Shown here: piece by piece, positions 33,897 through 45,145 of the stretch | How positions within the stretch are numbered: position 1 is the stretch's first letter | Layout: every line of letters starts with the position of its first letter | Assembly (NCBI RefSeq): GCF_011602485.2 | Contig: NZ_CP050022.2 | Span: 1,570,001 to 1,634,000, forward strand | From: Bradyrhizobium sp. 1(2017) | GTDB lineage: Bacteria; Pseudomonadota; Alphaproteobacteria; Rhizobiales; Xanthobacteraceae | Direction of reading: 5' to 3' | DNA length: 64,000 nt | Notes under the pieces: generated by a model | Seen by the model: only the letters and a program-made list of their open reading frames with translations | Database searches by the model: none | What the model was told of the DNA's origin: nothing | Program-made: the position numbers and the translations under genes

Positions 33897-33936
33897 AATT
33901 GCGCTGCACGCGCAATAAAATTGCGCTGCGCGCGCG
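33897..33936. promoter_or_regulatory. two direct repeats 22 bp apart upstream of the Lrp gene
   Basis: aattgcgctgcacgcgca (33897) and aattgcgctgcgcgcgcg (33919) are 18-base direct repeats whose starts are exactly two helical turns apart. The location before a Lrp/AsnC gene, and facing trxB, suggests binding sites for cooperative autoregulation. Confidence 0.5.
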
Positions 33937-34001
33937 AACTCGGTATGAGGATTGCGACAAACCATTCCGATACCGCCGCAAAGGCCAGGAGTTCCAATCA
34001 C

Positions 34002-34481
34002 GTGTCGCGGAACCTAGACGAGATCGACCTGAAGATTCTCACCGAGATTCAGGCCGACGGTCGAATCACGAATGTCGAACTGGCCAAACGCGTGGGCATC
34101 TCGCCGCCCCCTTGCCTGCGCCGTGTCCGGGCGCTGGAGGAGGAGGGCTACATCCACGGCTATCGGGGCCTCCTGGACGCCCGCAAGCTCGGCTTCGACG
34201 TCACCGTGTTCGCCGCCGTGCATTTGTCCAGCCAGGCCGAGGCGGATTTGCGCGCGTTCGAAGACTTCGTCCGCGCCGAGCCCCTGGTGCGGGAATGCTG
34301 GATGCTGTCGGGCGAGGTCGATTTCATCCTGAAATGCGTCGCCCCCGACATGGCGACCTTCCAGGATTTCGTCACGCACCTGACCGCCGCGCCCCATGTC
34401 CGCAACGTGCGCACCTCACTGGTGCTGCATAATTCGAAATACGAGGCGGCCGTGCCGCTGGAGGTCAAGGGACGAAGGTAG
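34002..34481 (+). CDS. Lrp/AsnC-family transcriptional regulator
   Basis: A 159-residue regulator with an N-terminal HTH (NLDEIDLKILTEIQADGRITNVELAKRVGISPPPCLRRVRALEEEG) and a C-terminal RAM effector domain (VFAAVHLSSQAEADLRAF, LSGEVDFILKCVAPDMATF). It probably senses an amino acid and acts as an octamer. The GTG at 34002 is preferred: AGGAG lies ten bases upstream, and homologues I recall start MSRNLDEIDLK. An upstream ATG at 33945 lacks a ribosome site and overlaps nothing conserved. Confidence 0.92.
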   Translation: MSRNLDEIDLKILTEIQADGRITNVELAKRVGISPPPCLRRVRALEEEGYIHGYRGLLDARKLGFDVTVFAAVHLSSQAEADLRAFEDFVRAEPLVRECWMLSGEVDFILKCVAPDMATFQDFVTHLTAAPHVRNVRTSLVLHNSKYEAAVPLEVKGRR

Positions 34482-34490
34482 GTCTCCGCT

Positions 34491-34550
34491 CTCGTGCCGC
34501 GGACGCTGCGCAGCAACGCTATGCATTGCGGCGCGTCCGGGACACGAGAG
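34491..34550. repeat. inverted repeat family R5 (ctcgtgnccnggacgc)
   Basis: ctcgtgccgcggacgc at left and gcgtccgggacacgag at right are nearly complementary. A longer member is at 43002-43135. Confidence 0.7.
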
Positions 34551-34571
34551 TGGTGGAAGCTGCTCCCTGAT

Positions 34572-34655
34572 CGTCATTGCGAGCGCAGCGAAGCAATCTA
34601 GAGTCTCTCCGCAGAGGGTCTGGATTGCTTCGTCGCTTCGCTCCTCGCAATGACG
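34572..34655. repeat. inverted repeat family R1 (cgtcattgcgag)
   Basis: cgtcattgcgagcg ... gaagcaatc on the left pairs with gattgcttcg ... cgcaatgacg on the right, with a short middle. Another complete copy lies at 61238-61353. Confidence 0.85.
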
Positions 34656-34701
34656 AGGAGTGAAAGCGCGGGCCCCGCTCAGGCTAGCAACGCGCTGAAA
34701 C

Positions 34702-34730
34702 AAAAAGGCCGCGCGATGCGCGGCCTTTTT
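34702..34730. terminator. bidirectional terminator between Lrp and greA
   Basis: AAAAAGGCCGCGC pairs with GCGCGGCCTTTTT around GAT. It lies between two convergent genes and ends both. Confidence 0.92.
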
Positions 34731-34760
34731 CAAATATCATTGCACGGCAGCGGCAAATCC

Positions 34761-35234
34761 TTACCGCCACTCTACCTTGGTGATCTCATAGGCCTTGGCG
34801 CCGCCAGGTGCGTTGACCTCGACGGTTGACCCCTTCTTCTTGCCGATCAGCGCGCGGGCGAGCGGCGAGGTGATGGAGATGCGGCCCTTCTTGGCGTCGG
34901 CCTCGACCTCGCCGACGATCTGCCACACCGTCTTCTTCTCGGTGTCCTCGTCGACCAGCGTCACGGTGGCGCCGAACTTGATGGTGTCGCCGGAGAGTTT
35001 CGAGATGTCGATGATGTCGGCGCGCGCGAGCTTGTCCTCGAGCTCGGCGATGCGGCCTTCATTATGGGACTGCTCTTCCTTCGCGGCATGATATTCCGCG
35101 TTCTCCGACAGGTCTCCGTGCGAGCGCGCCTCCGCGATATGCTCGATGATACGCGGACGATCCTCCGACTGGCGCTTCTTCAATTCTTCCCCGAGCGCGA
35201 CAAAGCCGGCCTGGGTCATCGGAACCTTTTCCAT
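34761..35234 (-). CDS. greA: transcription elongation factor GreA
   Basis: GreA rescues backtracked RNA polymerase by helping it cut the transcript. The 157-residue protein has the coiled-coil domain (residues 1-78) with the acidic tip in [21 protein letters not shown], and the FKBP-like C domain [27 protein letters not shown]. The start at 35234 ([11 protein letters not shown]) matches the family. It lies just downstream of carB in the same direction, 213 bases away. Confidence 0.97.
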   Translation of the reverse strand: MEKVPMTQAGFVALGEELKKRQSEDRPRIIEHIAEARSHGDLSENAEYHAAKEEQSHNEGRIAELEDKLARADIIDISKLSGDTIKFGATVTLVDEDTEKKTVWQIVGEVEADAKKGRISITSPLARALIGKKKGSTVEVNAPGGAKAYEITKVEWR

Positions 35235-35447
35235 CGTCTCTCTCGTCCTTCGATCGTGCGCCCGAAACGCGGATGGGCGCCGCAACCTTGATTCGTCAGT
35301 CCTTCCGGAGCCCCCCGCAGGAAGCTGCCGGACGTTGACAGATATGGGCTTAGCGCCGGAACAGAACACCCACATGGCCGGACAGTTCCTCCGGCCATTG
35401 TGGCTTCATTGCCAATCACTTAGCGGAGGCTTCGCCGCCGCTAGCGA

Positions 35448-38912
<3,465 letters not shown>

Positions 38913-38936
38913 CAACTCTCGCCGGACTGGAATTTG

Positions 38937-38976
38937 GGCACAAAAAAAGGGCGCGCTACTGCGCGTCCCCTTGTGC
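38937..38976 (-). terminator. intrinsic terminator or attenuator in the carB leader
   Basis: On the minus strand GCACAAGGGGACGCGC pairs across AGTA with GCGCGCCC and is followed by seven T and GTGC. The T run ends only 30 bases before the carB start. Either it ends the upstream MFS transcript and carB has a very short leader, or it attenuates carB. Confidence 0.7.
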
Positions 38977-39054
38977 GAGAGCGCGGGGTCTTCCCTCGCG
39001 CGCGGGTGGGTCTTAGACCAGTTTTCGGGGCGGCGAAACCCCGAAAAACGGCCA

Positions 39055-40224
39055 TCAACCGGCAATTTTGACGGGTTTTGGTCGGGCCTGCCAACCCCGG
39101 GCAAGATGCACCAGAAGCGAGGCCGCGACGCTCGTTCCGCCGATCCAACCGAGGTCGTTGGCGGACAGGGTGGCCAGCACCGCACCCCCCAGGGCGCCGC
39201 CGATGGCGAAGCCGAGATACATCGCCGAGGCGTTGAGCGAGAGCGCGATCATCGAGGCCTGCGGCTCGATCCGGACGATGCTGGCGATCTGGGCCGGATA
39301 GAACGCCCAGCCCGAGAGGCCCCACAGAAAAATCGCGCCCAGCACCGCATAATGGGCCTGTCCGGGCATCAGCTTCAACACCAGCGAATGCAGGATCAGC
39401 GCACTCGCCATGCCCGCGAGTCCGAGGGCTGCGGTCGTGAGCGTTCCAAGCCGGTCGGCCAGGACGCCGCCGAGCATGTTGCCGATCGCAGCCGCGCCGC
39501 CGAACACCAGCAGCGCCAGGCTGATCTGCGACGCATCGAAGCCGAGGCCGCGCAGCGGGACCGCGAAATAGGTGAACAAGGTGAAGCCGCCGAGCGCCCA
39601 TAAGATCGTGATCACGAGCGCGATCAAGACGTTGCTGTGACGCGCCACCGCCAGCCGCTCGCCGAGCGAAGCCGTGTTGCGCGGCAGGCCCCTGGGCAGG
39701 CCGAGCAGCAGGCCGGCGAGTGCGACGGTGCCGATCAGCGCGACCATGGCGAAGGTCGCACGCCAGCCGAACAGGCTGCCGATGAGATTGCCGAGGGGAA
39801 CGCCGATGACGGTCGCGACTGTCAGGCCCGAGGTGACGAGGGCGACCGCCCGGCCGCGCCGCTCGGGTGAGGCGACCGCCACGGACACCGCGAGCGCCGT
39901 CGGCATGCACAGCCCGGAGCCCAGCGCCATCAGCATGCGCGAGCCCAGCAGCAGGGCGTAATTGGAGGCCATCATCGCGGCGAGGTTGCCGGCGATGAAG
40001 GTCGACAGGGCCAGAGCCAGCACGGTGCGGCGGTCGATGTTGTTCAGCGCCACCGCCAGGATGGGCGACCCGACGGCATAGGTGAGCGCATAAGCCGTGA
40101 CCAGCTGCCCAGCGGCTGAGACCGAAATCGAAAGGTCGGTGGCGATTGCCGGCAAAAGTCCCGCAATGACAAAGCCTTCGGTGCCGATCACGAAGGCCGC
40201 CACGGCCAGCCAGAAGACGCTCAT
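39055..40224 (-). CDS. MFS transporter, DHA1 (AraJ-like) type
   Basis: A 389-residue, 12-helix exporter. It begins [31 protein letters not shown] and has [21 protein letters not shown] in helix 4 and [27 protein letters not shown] in helix 5, typical of drug:H+ or sugar exporters. The substrate is unknown. An ArsR-type regulator is divergent, and two identical operators lie between the two genes, one of them just 17 bases from this start, so it is almost certainly repressed by that protein. Confidence 0.9.
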   Translation of the reverse strand: MSVFWLAVAAFVIGTEGFVIAGLLPAIATDLSISVSAAGQLVTAYALTYAVGSPILAVALNNIDRRTVLALALSTFIAGNLAAMMASNYALLLGSRMLMALGSGLCMPTALAVSVAVASPERRGRAVALVTSGLTVATVIGVPLGNLIGSLFGWRATFAMVALIGTVALAGLLLGLPRGLPRNTASLGERLAVARHSNVLIALVITILWALGGFTLFTYFAVPLRGLGFDASQISLALLVFGGAAAIGNMLGGVLADRLGTLTTAALGLAGMASALILHSLVLKLMPGQAHYAVLGAIFLWGLSGWAFYPAQIASIVRIEPQASMIALSLNASAMYLGFAIGGALGGAVLATLSANDLGWIGGTSVAASLLVHLARGWQARPKPVKIAG

Positions 40225-40240
40225 GGGAAGATGTCTCTAT

Positions 40241-40258
40241 GTTCAAGGTTTATTGAAC
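40241..40258. promoter_or_regulatory. operator 1 of the ArsR/MFS pair
   Basis: GTTCAA-GGTTTA-TTGAAC is a perfect inverted repeat with a six-base spacer, next to the MFS start. The same half sites occur again at 40289-40306. Confidence 0.75.
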
Positions 40259-40288
40259 TATTGGATGGTTTAGCCCAGGAGTCAATTG

Positions 40289-40306
40289 GTTCAAGAACTA
40301 TTGAAC
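40289..40306. promoter_or_regulatory. operator 2 of the ArsR/MFS pair
   Basis: GTTCAA-GAACTA-TTGAAC repeats the half sites of operator 1 exactly, 48 bases further on and 28 bases before the regulator gene. Confidence 0.75.
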
Positions 40307-40334
40307 ATAGCAGCGTTTTGATTATGATTTCCGC

Positions 40335-40706
40335 ATGAGCCGCACACCCCTCCATCCCACCCGCGAGCAGATCGAGCTGCCGATGGTCCTGGATTGCCTG
40401 AGCGATCCGATCCGATTGGCGATCGTCTATCAGCTCGCGCAGCAAGAACGTGTCAGCATCGAGCTCTGCTGTGGCGATTTCAGCGGCCTCGGCGCCAAGT
40501 CCAACCTCGCCTATCACTTCGCCAAGCTGCGCGAATGCGGGCTGATGCAGACCCGCGTGGCAGGAACCAACCGGTTCATGCGGCTGCGTCGCGAGGATCT
40601 GGATGCGCGGTTTCCGGGCTTGCTCGATGCGGTACTCAGTTCGGCGGCAAAGGATGCGGACCGGCTGCAGCTTTTGTCCGAATGTGAAGTGGTTGAGGCC
40701 AGCTGA
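40335..40706 (+). CDS. ArsR-type winged-helix regulator
   Basis: A 123-residue regulator with DNA-binding helices in MVLDCLSDPIRLAIVYQLAQQERVSIELCCGDFSGLGAKSNLAYHFAKLRECGLMQ. The sequence ELCCGDF sits where classic ArsR proteins carry ELCVCDL, so two neighbouring cysteines (residues 45-46) are available for metal or thiol sensing, although the motif differs. The divergent MFS gene and two shared palindromes point to repression of an exporter. What is sensed cannot be told. Confidence 0.88.
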   Translation: MSRTPLHPTREQIELPMVLDCLSDPIRLAIVYQLAQQERVSIELCCGDFSGLGAKSNLAYHFAKLRECGLMQTRVAGTNRFMRLRREDLDARFPGLLDAVLSSAAKDADRLQLLSECEVVEAS

Positions 40707-40822
40707 CGATTTTCAAGATTTTGCTTCGCCGAAGCGTGCCCGGCTTCGCCCTTCGGGCTTCGCCGCGGCAGCCTTCGCTGCGATAGGGCTTGCCGAGCCG
40801 AAGCGGCGTCAGCCGCGAAGGC

Positions 40823-40898
40823 TGGAGACCCGGCCTGGATTTGAACCAGGATGTAGAGCGTTGCACCGCCCTCGCGTAGACGCTTCCGCCACCGGGCC
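40823..40898 (-). tRNA. irregular tRNA-like gene, possibly tRNA-Cys
   Basis: On the minus strand exactly 76 bases run from GGCCCGG to an encoded CCA. The acceptor GGCCCGG/CCGGGTC and the T arm CCTGG-TTCAAAT-CCAGG are sound, and a short D stem GCG/CGC is there. The D loop lacks the GG pair and the anticodon arm does not fold cleanly: GAG(GG)CG-loop-CGCTC needs a two-base bulge. GCA in the loop and U73 hint at cysteine, but I cannot fix the identity. It may be a degenerate gene. Confidence 0.55.
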
Positions 40899-40953
40899 GG
40901 GACGATCATTACCGATCAGAGGCGAGAGGGGCCACCTCGGCGAACAGTTATGC

Positions 40954-41655
40954 TTAACAAACCAGAGGTGGTCGCGCGATGAAGGTCATGCGCCAGCGAT
41001 TATGGCCGATATTGGTGTGGGCGCGTTGGACGGCGAACCCGGCCGCCGTCAGCTTGGCGGTGATCTCGTCCTCGCTGTAGCGCTGAAGCCCGATGCGCGA
41101 GCGCAGCTGGCGATAATCCGATAGCGCGGTGCTGATCAGCCCGACCAGCGCGTCCTTCAGGAAGCCGTGCCGCAGGCCGAAGCTGAGCAGCGCCATCACG
41201 TCCCTGACCATGCCGACATTGGGCTGGAGGATATCGCCGAGCACCAGCTTGCCGGAGGGTTTCAGGATCCGGCGGACGTTGAGGAGGGCGTCATCCAGCT
41301 CCTCTGCGGTCATGTATTGCGCGACCGAGTTCATCACGACGAGATCGATCGACTGGTCCCGCATGTTACGGACGTCGTCGAGCGAGCGGACGCGGATCTT
41401 GGTGTTCGGGGCGAACCGCGCGATCAGCCGGCCGCGCACCCCGGGGGCGGGCTCGGCCAGGATCAGCTTGCCGCAGGCGGCTGCTACCTCGTTCGCCGAC
41501 AGCGCCTCGCCGCAGGCATAGTCCAGCACCGCTGCCTCGGGTGCGGGGATATAGCCGATGATGTCCCGCGCAATGATCTGGAAGTGCAAGTCGCGATGCA
41601 GCTTGCTGGCATAGATCGTATGCGTGGAGTCGTAATAATCGATCCAATCGTCCAT
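40954..41655 (-). CDS. class I SAM-dependent methyltransferase
   Basis: A 233-residue enzyme. The SAM site is read in AAVLDYACGEALSANEVAAACGKLILAEPAPGVRGRL (motif I DYACGEA, acidic end of strand 2 AEP) with the post-I motif IDLVVMNSVAQYMTAEELDDAL and KPSGKLVLGDIL. The second half carries helices near RDVMALLSFGLRHGFLKDALVGL, perhaps a membrane-near lid. The substrate is unknown. It is divergent from dps and the two share a 115-base promoter region. Confidence 0.87.
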   Translation of the reverse strand: MDDWIDYYDSTHTIYASKLHRDLHFQIIARDIIGYIPAPEAAVLDYACGEALSANEVAAACGKLILAEPAPGVRGRLIARFAPNTKIRVRSLDDVRNMRDQSIDLVVMNSVAQYMTAEELDDALLNVRRILKPSGKLVLGDILQPNVGMVRDVMALLSFGLRHGFLKDALVGLISTALSDYRQLRSRIGLQRYSEDEITAKLTAAGFAVQRAHTNIGHNRWRMTFIARPPLVC

Positions 41656-41691
41656 GGTATTCGAGGGTCCCGGCCAAACGGTTCCTATATA

Positions 41692-41717
41692 GGAACCGGC
41701 GCTGTCCGCCTTGCGTT
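41692..41717 (+). promoter_or_regulatory. predicted EcfG (general stress) promoter of dps
   Basis: GGAAC at 41692-41696, a 17-base spacer and CGTT at 41714-41717 match the EcfG consensus. The GGAAC is part of a perfect 20-base palindrome, CGGTTCCTATATAGGAACCG (41679-41698). The dps start is 53 bases downstream. Confidence 0.7.
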
Positions 41718-41769
41718 AGGGGTGCGACGGCGCGCCGTCAATGTCCGCGTCCTAACAGGAAGGTTTCCC

Positions 41770-42294
41770 GTGAGCAAAACCAACAACAAGGTCTCGCCCG
41801 ATCTCGACACCCCCACCGATCTGTCGCCCGACGGGGTCAAGAAGGTCTCGGAGGCGCTCAACGTGCTTCTGGCCGACGCGTTCGCGCTATATCTGAAGAC
41901 CAAGAATTTTCACTGGCACATCAGCGGCCGGCATTTCCGCGATTACCATCTGCTGCTCGACGAGCAGTCCGACCAGATCTTCGCCACCACCGACCAGCTC
42001 GCCGAGCGTGTCCGCAAGATCGGCGGCACCACGCTGAAGTCGATCGGCCAGGTCGCAAAGCTCCAGACCATCAAGGACAACAACGAGGACTACGTGCCGC
42101 CGCGCGAGATGCTGCGCGAATTGATGCAGGACAACAAGCATGTCGCCGCCGCGATGCGCAAGGCGCACGATGTTTGCGACGAGGCCGGCGACGTCGCCAG
42201 CGCCAGCATCCTCGAGAACTTCATCGACGAAACCGAGCGTCGCACCTGGTTCCTGTTCGAGGCGACACGGCAGGAAGGCGGCAACGAGGCGTAG
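41770..42294 (+). CDS. dps: Dps/ferritin-like DNA-protection protein
   Basis: A 174-residue four-helix protein that stores iron and shields DNA in stress. The ferroxidase residues are in LYLKTKNFHWHISGRHFRDYHLLLDEQSDQ, with the H/D/E pattern shared between subunits of a dodecamer. The N-terminal 20 residues (SKTNNKVSPDLDTPTDLSPD) are an extended tail with few basic residues, so direct DNA binding may be weak. The start is GTG at 41770 with AGGAAGG upstream. An EcfG promoter in front fits a stress-response role. Confidence 0.93.
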   Translation: MSKTNNKVSPDLDTPTDLSPDGVKKVSEALNVLLADAFALYLKTKNFHWHISGRHFRDYHLLLDEQSDQIFATTDQLAERVRKIGGTTLKSIGQVAKLQTIKDNNEDYVPPREMLRELMQDNKHVAAAMRKAHDVCDEAGDVASASILENFIDETERRTWFLFEATRQEGGNEA

Positions 42295-42304
42295 AACACA
42301 GTGC

Positions 42305-42405
42305 GGTAGGGTGGGCAAAGGCGCGCTCTTCGCGCGCTGTGCCCACCACCTATCTGTACGGCTCAAATTGGCTCGGTGGGCACGCTGCGCTTTGCCCACC
42401 CTACG
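42305..42405. repeat. inverted repeat family R4 (gtagggtgggc)
   Basis: ggtagggtgggcaaaggcgc at left and gctttgcccaccctacgg at right are complementary, with nested gcccacc/ggtgggc copies between. Related to 4584-4700. Confidence 0.85.
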
Positions 42406-42414
42406 GCACTGCCT

Positions 42415-42942
42415 TTATGGCGACCGCCACAACCGCATCAACGCCCCATGCTTCCCCGTCACGGGATCAGCCGGCGGCATCGCGACTCGCGGAATCGTCT
42501 TCAGTGCCTTGGCATGATTCTCCGGCGTGGCCCGCGTGATCTCCATCCTGCTGCCCGGCGGATAGGCGCCGATCACGCAGAAATCGTCGCTCGCCTTGAT
42601 GCATTGATGACCGGTGCCGGCTGGCAGGATCGCAACGTCGCCAGCCTTGATCTCAAGCTCCTGGCCATGATCGCCGCCGAAGCGGACCCGGGCGCTGCCG
42701 CGCGCGACGCCGAGCACCTCGTGCACCGTCGCATGATAGTGCAGATAGTCGTAGACGCCGTTGCGCCACGTGCCGCCCCAGCCGTTCGCTTCGAACAGGT
42801 CTTCGATGGTCTCCTCGGGTCGCTTGGGATCGAGCGTCACCGCGCCCTGGTAGACCAGGAACGGAAGGATGTTGTTCGGCACGAGCCCGTCATCCCCAAA
42901 CACGATGGCGAGCGGCTCGGCCCTGTCGCGGACGACGGACAT
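42415..42942 (-). CDS. cupin-domain protein (YjlB-like)
   Basis: A 175-residue protein with a single double-stranded beta-helix. The core reads WGGTWRNGVYDYLHYHATVHEVLGVARGSARVRFGG followed by LEIKAGDVAILPAGTGHQCI, giving the cupin metal set H, H, E and H. The unusual C terminus (TPENHAKALKTIPRVAMPPADPVTG) is shared, as I recall, by YjlB-type proteins. The enzymatic role is unknown; a dioxygenase or isomerase is possible. Confidence 0.87.
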   Translation of the reverse strand: MSVVRDRAEPLAIVFGDDGLVPNNILPFLVYQGAVTLDPKRPEETIEDLFEANGWGGTWRNGVYDYLHYHATVHEVLGVARGSARVRFGGDHGQELEIKAGDVAILPAGTGHQCIKASDDFCVIGAYPPGSRMEITRATPENHAKALKTIPRVAMPPADPVTGKHGALMRLWRSP

Positions 42943-43001
42943 GGTGGGGCTCCTGCGCGAGAATAGCAGGGATCAACGAGGGGCGCCTGCAATGCGTTCC
43001 T

Positions 43002-43135
43002 CTCGTGTCCCGGACGCGATGCAGCGTGCAACGCTGCGTCGCAGAGCCGGGACCCAGGATGCCGCGATATGGGCCCGGTTCAGCAGTGCATCACGCCGCG
43101 AAGCGCGGCACGCTGCACTGCGCCCGGGGCACGAG
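43002..43135. repeat. inverted repeat family R5, long form
   Basis: ctcgtgtcccggacgc at the left and cgcccggggcacgag at the right are nearly complementary. The interior has further palindromic halves (gcagcgtgcaacgctgc). It fills the gap between carA and the cupin gene. Confidence 0.75.
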
Positions 43136-43143
43136 CGTGCGCC

Positions 43144-44334
43144 TTACGCGCTCTTCTTCTGCCGCATCAGATCGGCAAAGCGCTGGAACAGATAGTGCGA
43201 GTCGCGCGGGCCCGGCGAAGCCTCGGGGTGGTACTGCACCGAGAATACCGGCTTGCCGTCGAGCTGGATGCCGCAATTGGAGCCGTCGAACAGCGAGATG
43301 TGAGTCTGCGTCGCGCCCTTCGGCAGCGTGGTCTCGTCCACGGCAAAGCCGTGGTTCATCGACGTGATCTCGACCTTGCCGGTGGTCTCGTCCTTCACGG
43401 GATGGTTGGCGCCGTGATGGCCCTGATGCATCTTCTTGGTCTTGGCGCCGACGGCGAGGCCGAGCATCTGGTGGCCAAGACAAATTCCGAAGGTCGGCGT
43501 GCCCGACTTGATCACGTCCCGGATGACGGGCACGGCATATTTGCCGGTCGCGGCCGGATCGCCCGGACCGTTGGACAGGAACACGCCGTCCGGCTTCATC
43601 GCCAGGATGTCCTCGGACGACGTCGTCGCCGGCACCACCGTCACCTTGCAGCCGACGCCGGCGAGCAGGCGCAGGATGTTGCGCTTGATGCCGTAGTCGA
43701 TGGCGACGACGTTGAACTCCGGCTTCTCCTGGCGGCCAAAGCCCTCGTCCCACAGCCAGGGCGTCTCGTCCCAGGTGAAGCGCTGGCCGGACGTGACCAT
43801 CGGCACGAGGTCCATGCCTTCGAGGCCGGGCCATTCGCGCGCCTCTTCCTTGAGGCCATGCAGGTCGAATTCGCCGCTCTTGGAATGCGCGATCACGGCA
43901 TTGGGCATGCCCTTGGAGCGGATCAGCGCGGTCAGCGCGCGGGTGTCGATGCCGGAGAGGCCGATGATGCCGCGCGCCTTCAGCCACTGGTCGAGATGCT
44001 TGGTGGCGCGGTAGTTCGAGGGATCGGTGATCGCGGTGCGCAGGATCACGCCGCGCGCACCGGGTGTCGCCGCCATGTTCACCGTCTCGATGTCTTCCTC
44101 GTTGGTACCGACATTGCCGATATGCGGGAAGGTGAAGGTGATGAGCTGGCCGGCATAGGAGGGATCGGTCAGGATCTCCTCATAGCCGGTCATCGCGGTG
44201 TTGAAGCAGACCTCGCCGACGGCATGCCCTTCGGCGCCGAGACCGAAGCCTTCTAGCACCGTGCCATCGGCAAGCACCAGGAGCGCGGTCGGTTTATGGT
44301 CCGGCCAGGCGGGATCGTTGTCATGTTGTGTCAT
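43144..44334 (-). CDS. carA: carbamoyl-phosphate synthase small subunit
   Basis: CarA is the glutaminase partner of CarB. The 396-residue protein starts with the CPSase N domain (KPTALLVLADGTVLEGFGLGAEGHAVGEVCFNTAMTGYEEILTDPSYA) and has a class I glutamine amidotransferase domain whose triad is C285 in TFGICLGHQMLGLAVG with H369 and E371 in VQYHPEASPGP. It is divergent from yqeY and separated from carB by 4.2 kb with unrelated genes, so the two subunits are not in one operon here. Confidence 0.97.
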   Translation of the reverse strand: MTQHDNDPAWPDHKPTALLVLADGTVLEGFGLGAEGHAVGEVCFNTAMTGYEEILTDPSYAGQLITFTFPHIGNVGTNEEDIETVNMAATPGARGVILRTAITDPSNYRATKHLDQWLKARGIIGLSGIDTRALTALIRSKGMPNAVIAHSKSGEFDLHGLKEEAREWPGLEGMDLVPMVTSGQRFTWDETPWLWDEGFGRQEKPEFNVVAIDYGIKRNILRLLAGVGCKVTVVPATTSSEDILAMKPDGVFLSNGPGDPAATGKYAVPVIRDVIKSGTPTFGICLGHQMLGLAVGAKTKKMHQGHHGANHPVKDETTGKVEITSMNHGFAVDETTLPKGATQTHISLFDGSNCGIQLDGKPVFSVQYHPEASPGPRDSHYLFQRFADLMRQKKSA

Positions 44335-44560
44335 GAGCGCGTTTCATAAGCCCCCCACGCGCGCCCGTCAAAGCGGGAAGCGGCCGATTCACATGCGTTT
44401 TTGCATATTTGACGGGCGGCTTCAGGCACTTGAGCCGGAACTGGCAATTTTGAGCCATTTCGACCCCTGGCAGGGAAACAATGAACCGGCGGCACCTGCG
44501 GTATGGCCTCTTGCCCGCGAACGGCTTAGATCAGGCCCGACAGATCGAGAGGATCCCGAC

Positions 44561-45016
44561 ATGCTGCGCGACGACATCAACAATGCTGTCAAGGAGGCCA
44601 TGAAGGCCAAGGACGAGCGCAAGCTGTCCACGCTGCGCATGGTCAACTCGACCATCAAGAACGCGGACATCGACGCCCGCGGCAACGGCAAGCCGCCGCT
44701 GTCGGATGCAGACCTGCTCGCCGTGCTGCAGAAGATGATCAAGCAGCGCCAGGAGGCGGTCGAGCTCTACGACAAGGGCGGCCGCGCCGAGCTCGCAGCC
44801 CAGGAGCGCGAGGAGATCGCGGTGATCTCGGCCTATTTGCCGAAGCAGATGGCGGACGACGAGGTGAAGAACGCAATCGCGGACGCCATCGCCGAAACGG
44901 GCGCGAGCGGCATGAAGGACATGGGCAAGGTGATTGCGGTGTTGCGGGCGAAGTACGCGGGACAGATGGATTTCGGCAAGGCCAGCGGTTTGGTGAAGGC
45001 GGCGCTGTCTGGTTGA
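44561..45016 (+). CDS. GatB/YqeY domain protein
   Basis: A 151-residue helical protein that corresponds to the tail domain of GatB, standing alone. It runs MLRDDINNAVKEAMKAKDERKLSTLRMVNSTIKNADIDARG, then KMIKQRQEAVELYDKGGRAELAAQEREEIAVISAYLPKQM and ends VLRAKYAGQMDFGKASGLVKAAL. A tRNA-amidation-related role has been suggested for the family but is not proved. The ATG at 44561 follows GAGAGGA. It is divergent from carA with a 226-base gap. Confidence 0.93.
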   Translation: MLRDDINNAVKEAMKAKDERKLSTLRMVNSTIKNADIDARGNGKPPLSDADLLAVLQKMIKQRQEAVELYDKGGRAELAAQEREEIAVISAYLPKQMADDEVKNAIADAIAETGASGMKDMGKVIAVLRAKYAGQMDFGKASGLVKAALSG

Positions 45017-45018
45017 GC

Positions 45019-45122
45019 CGTCATTCCGGGGCGACGCAAAGCGTCGAGCCCGGAATCTATCGGGCCGCCGCTCCCGTAGCGAAATGGATTCCGGGCTCGC
45101 GCTACGCGCGCCCCGGAATGAC
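45019..45122. repeat. inverted repeat family R2
   Basis: cgtcattccggggcg and cgccccggaatgac pair, with an inner pair gagcccggaat / attccgggctc. Starts two bases after the yqeY stop. Confidence 0.85.
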
Positions 45123-45145
45123 AAGAAGAAACTGGGAGGCCGCCG

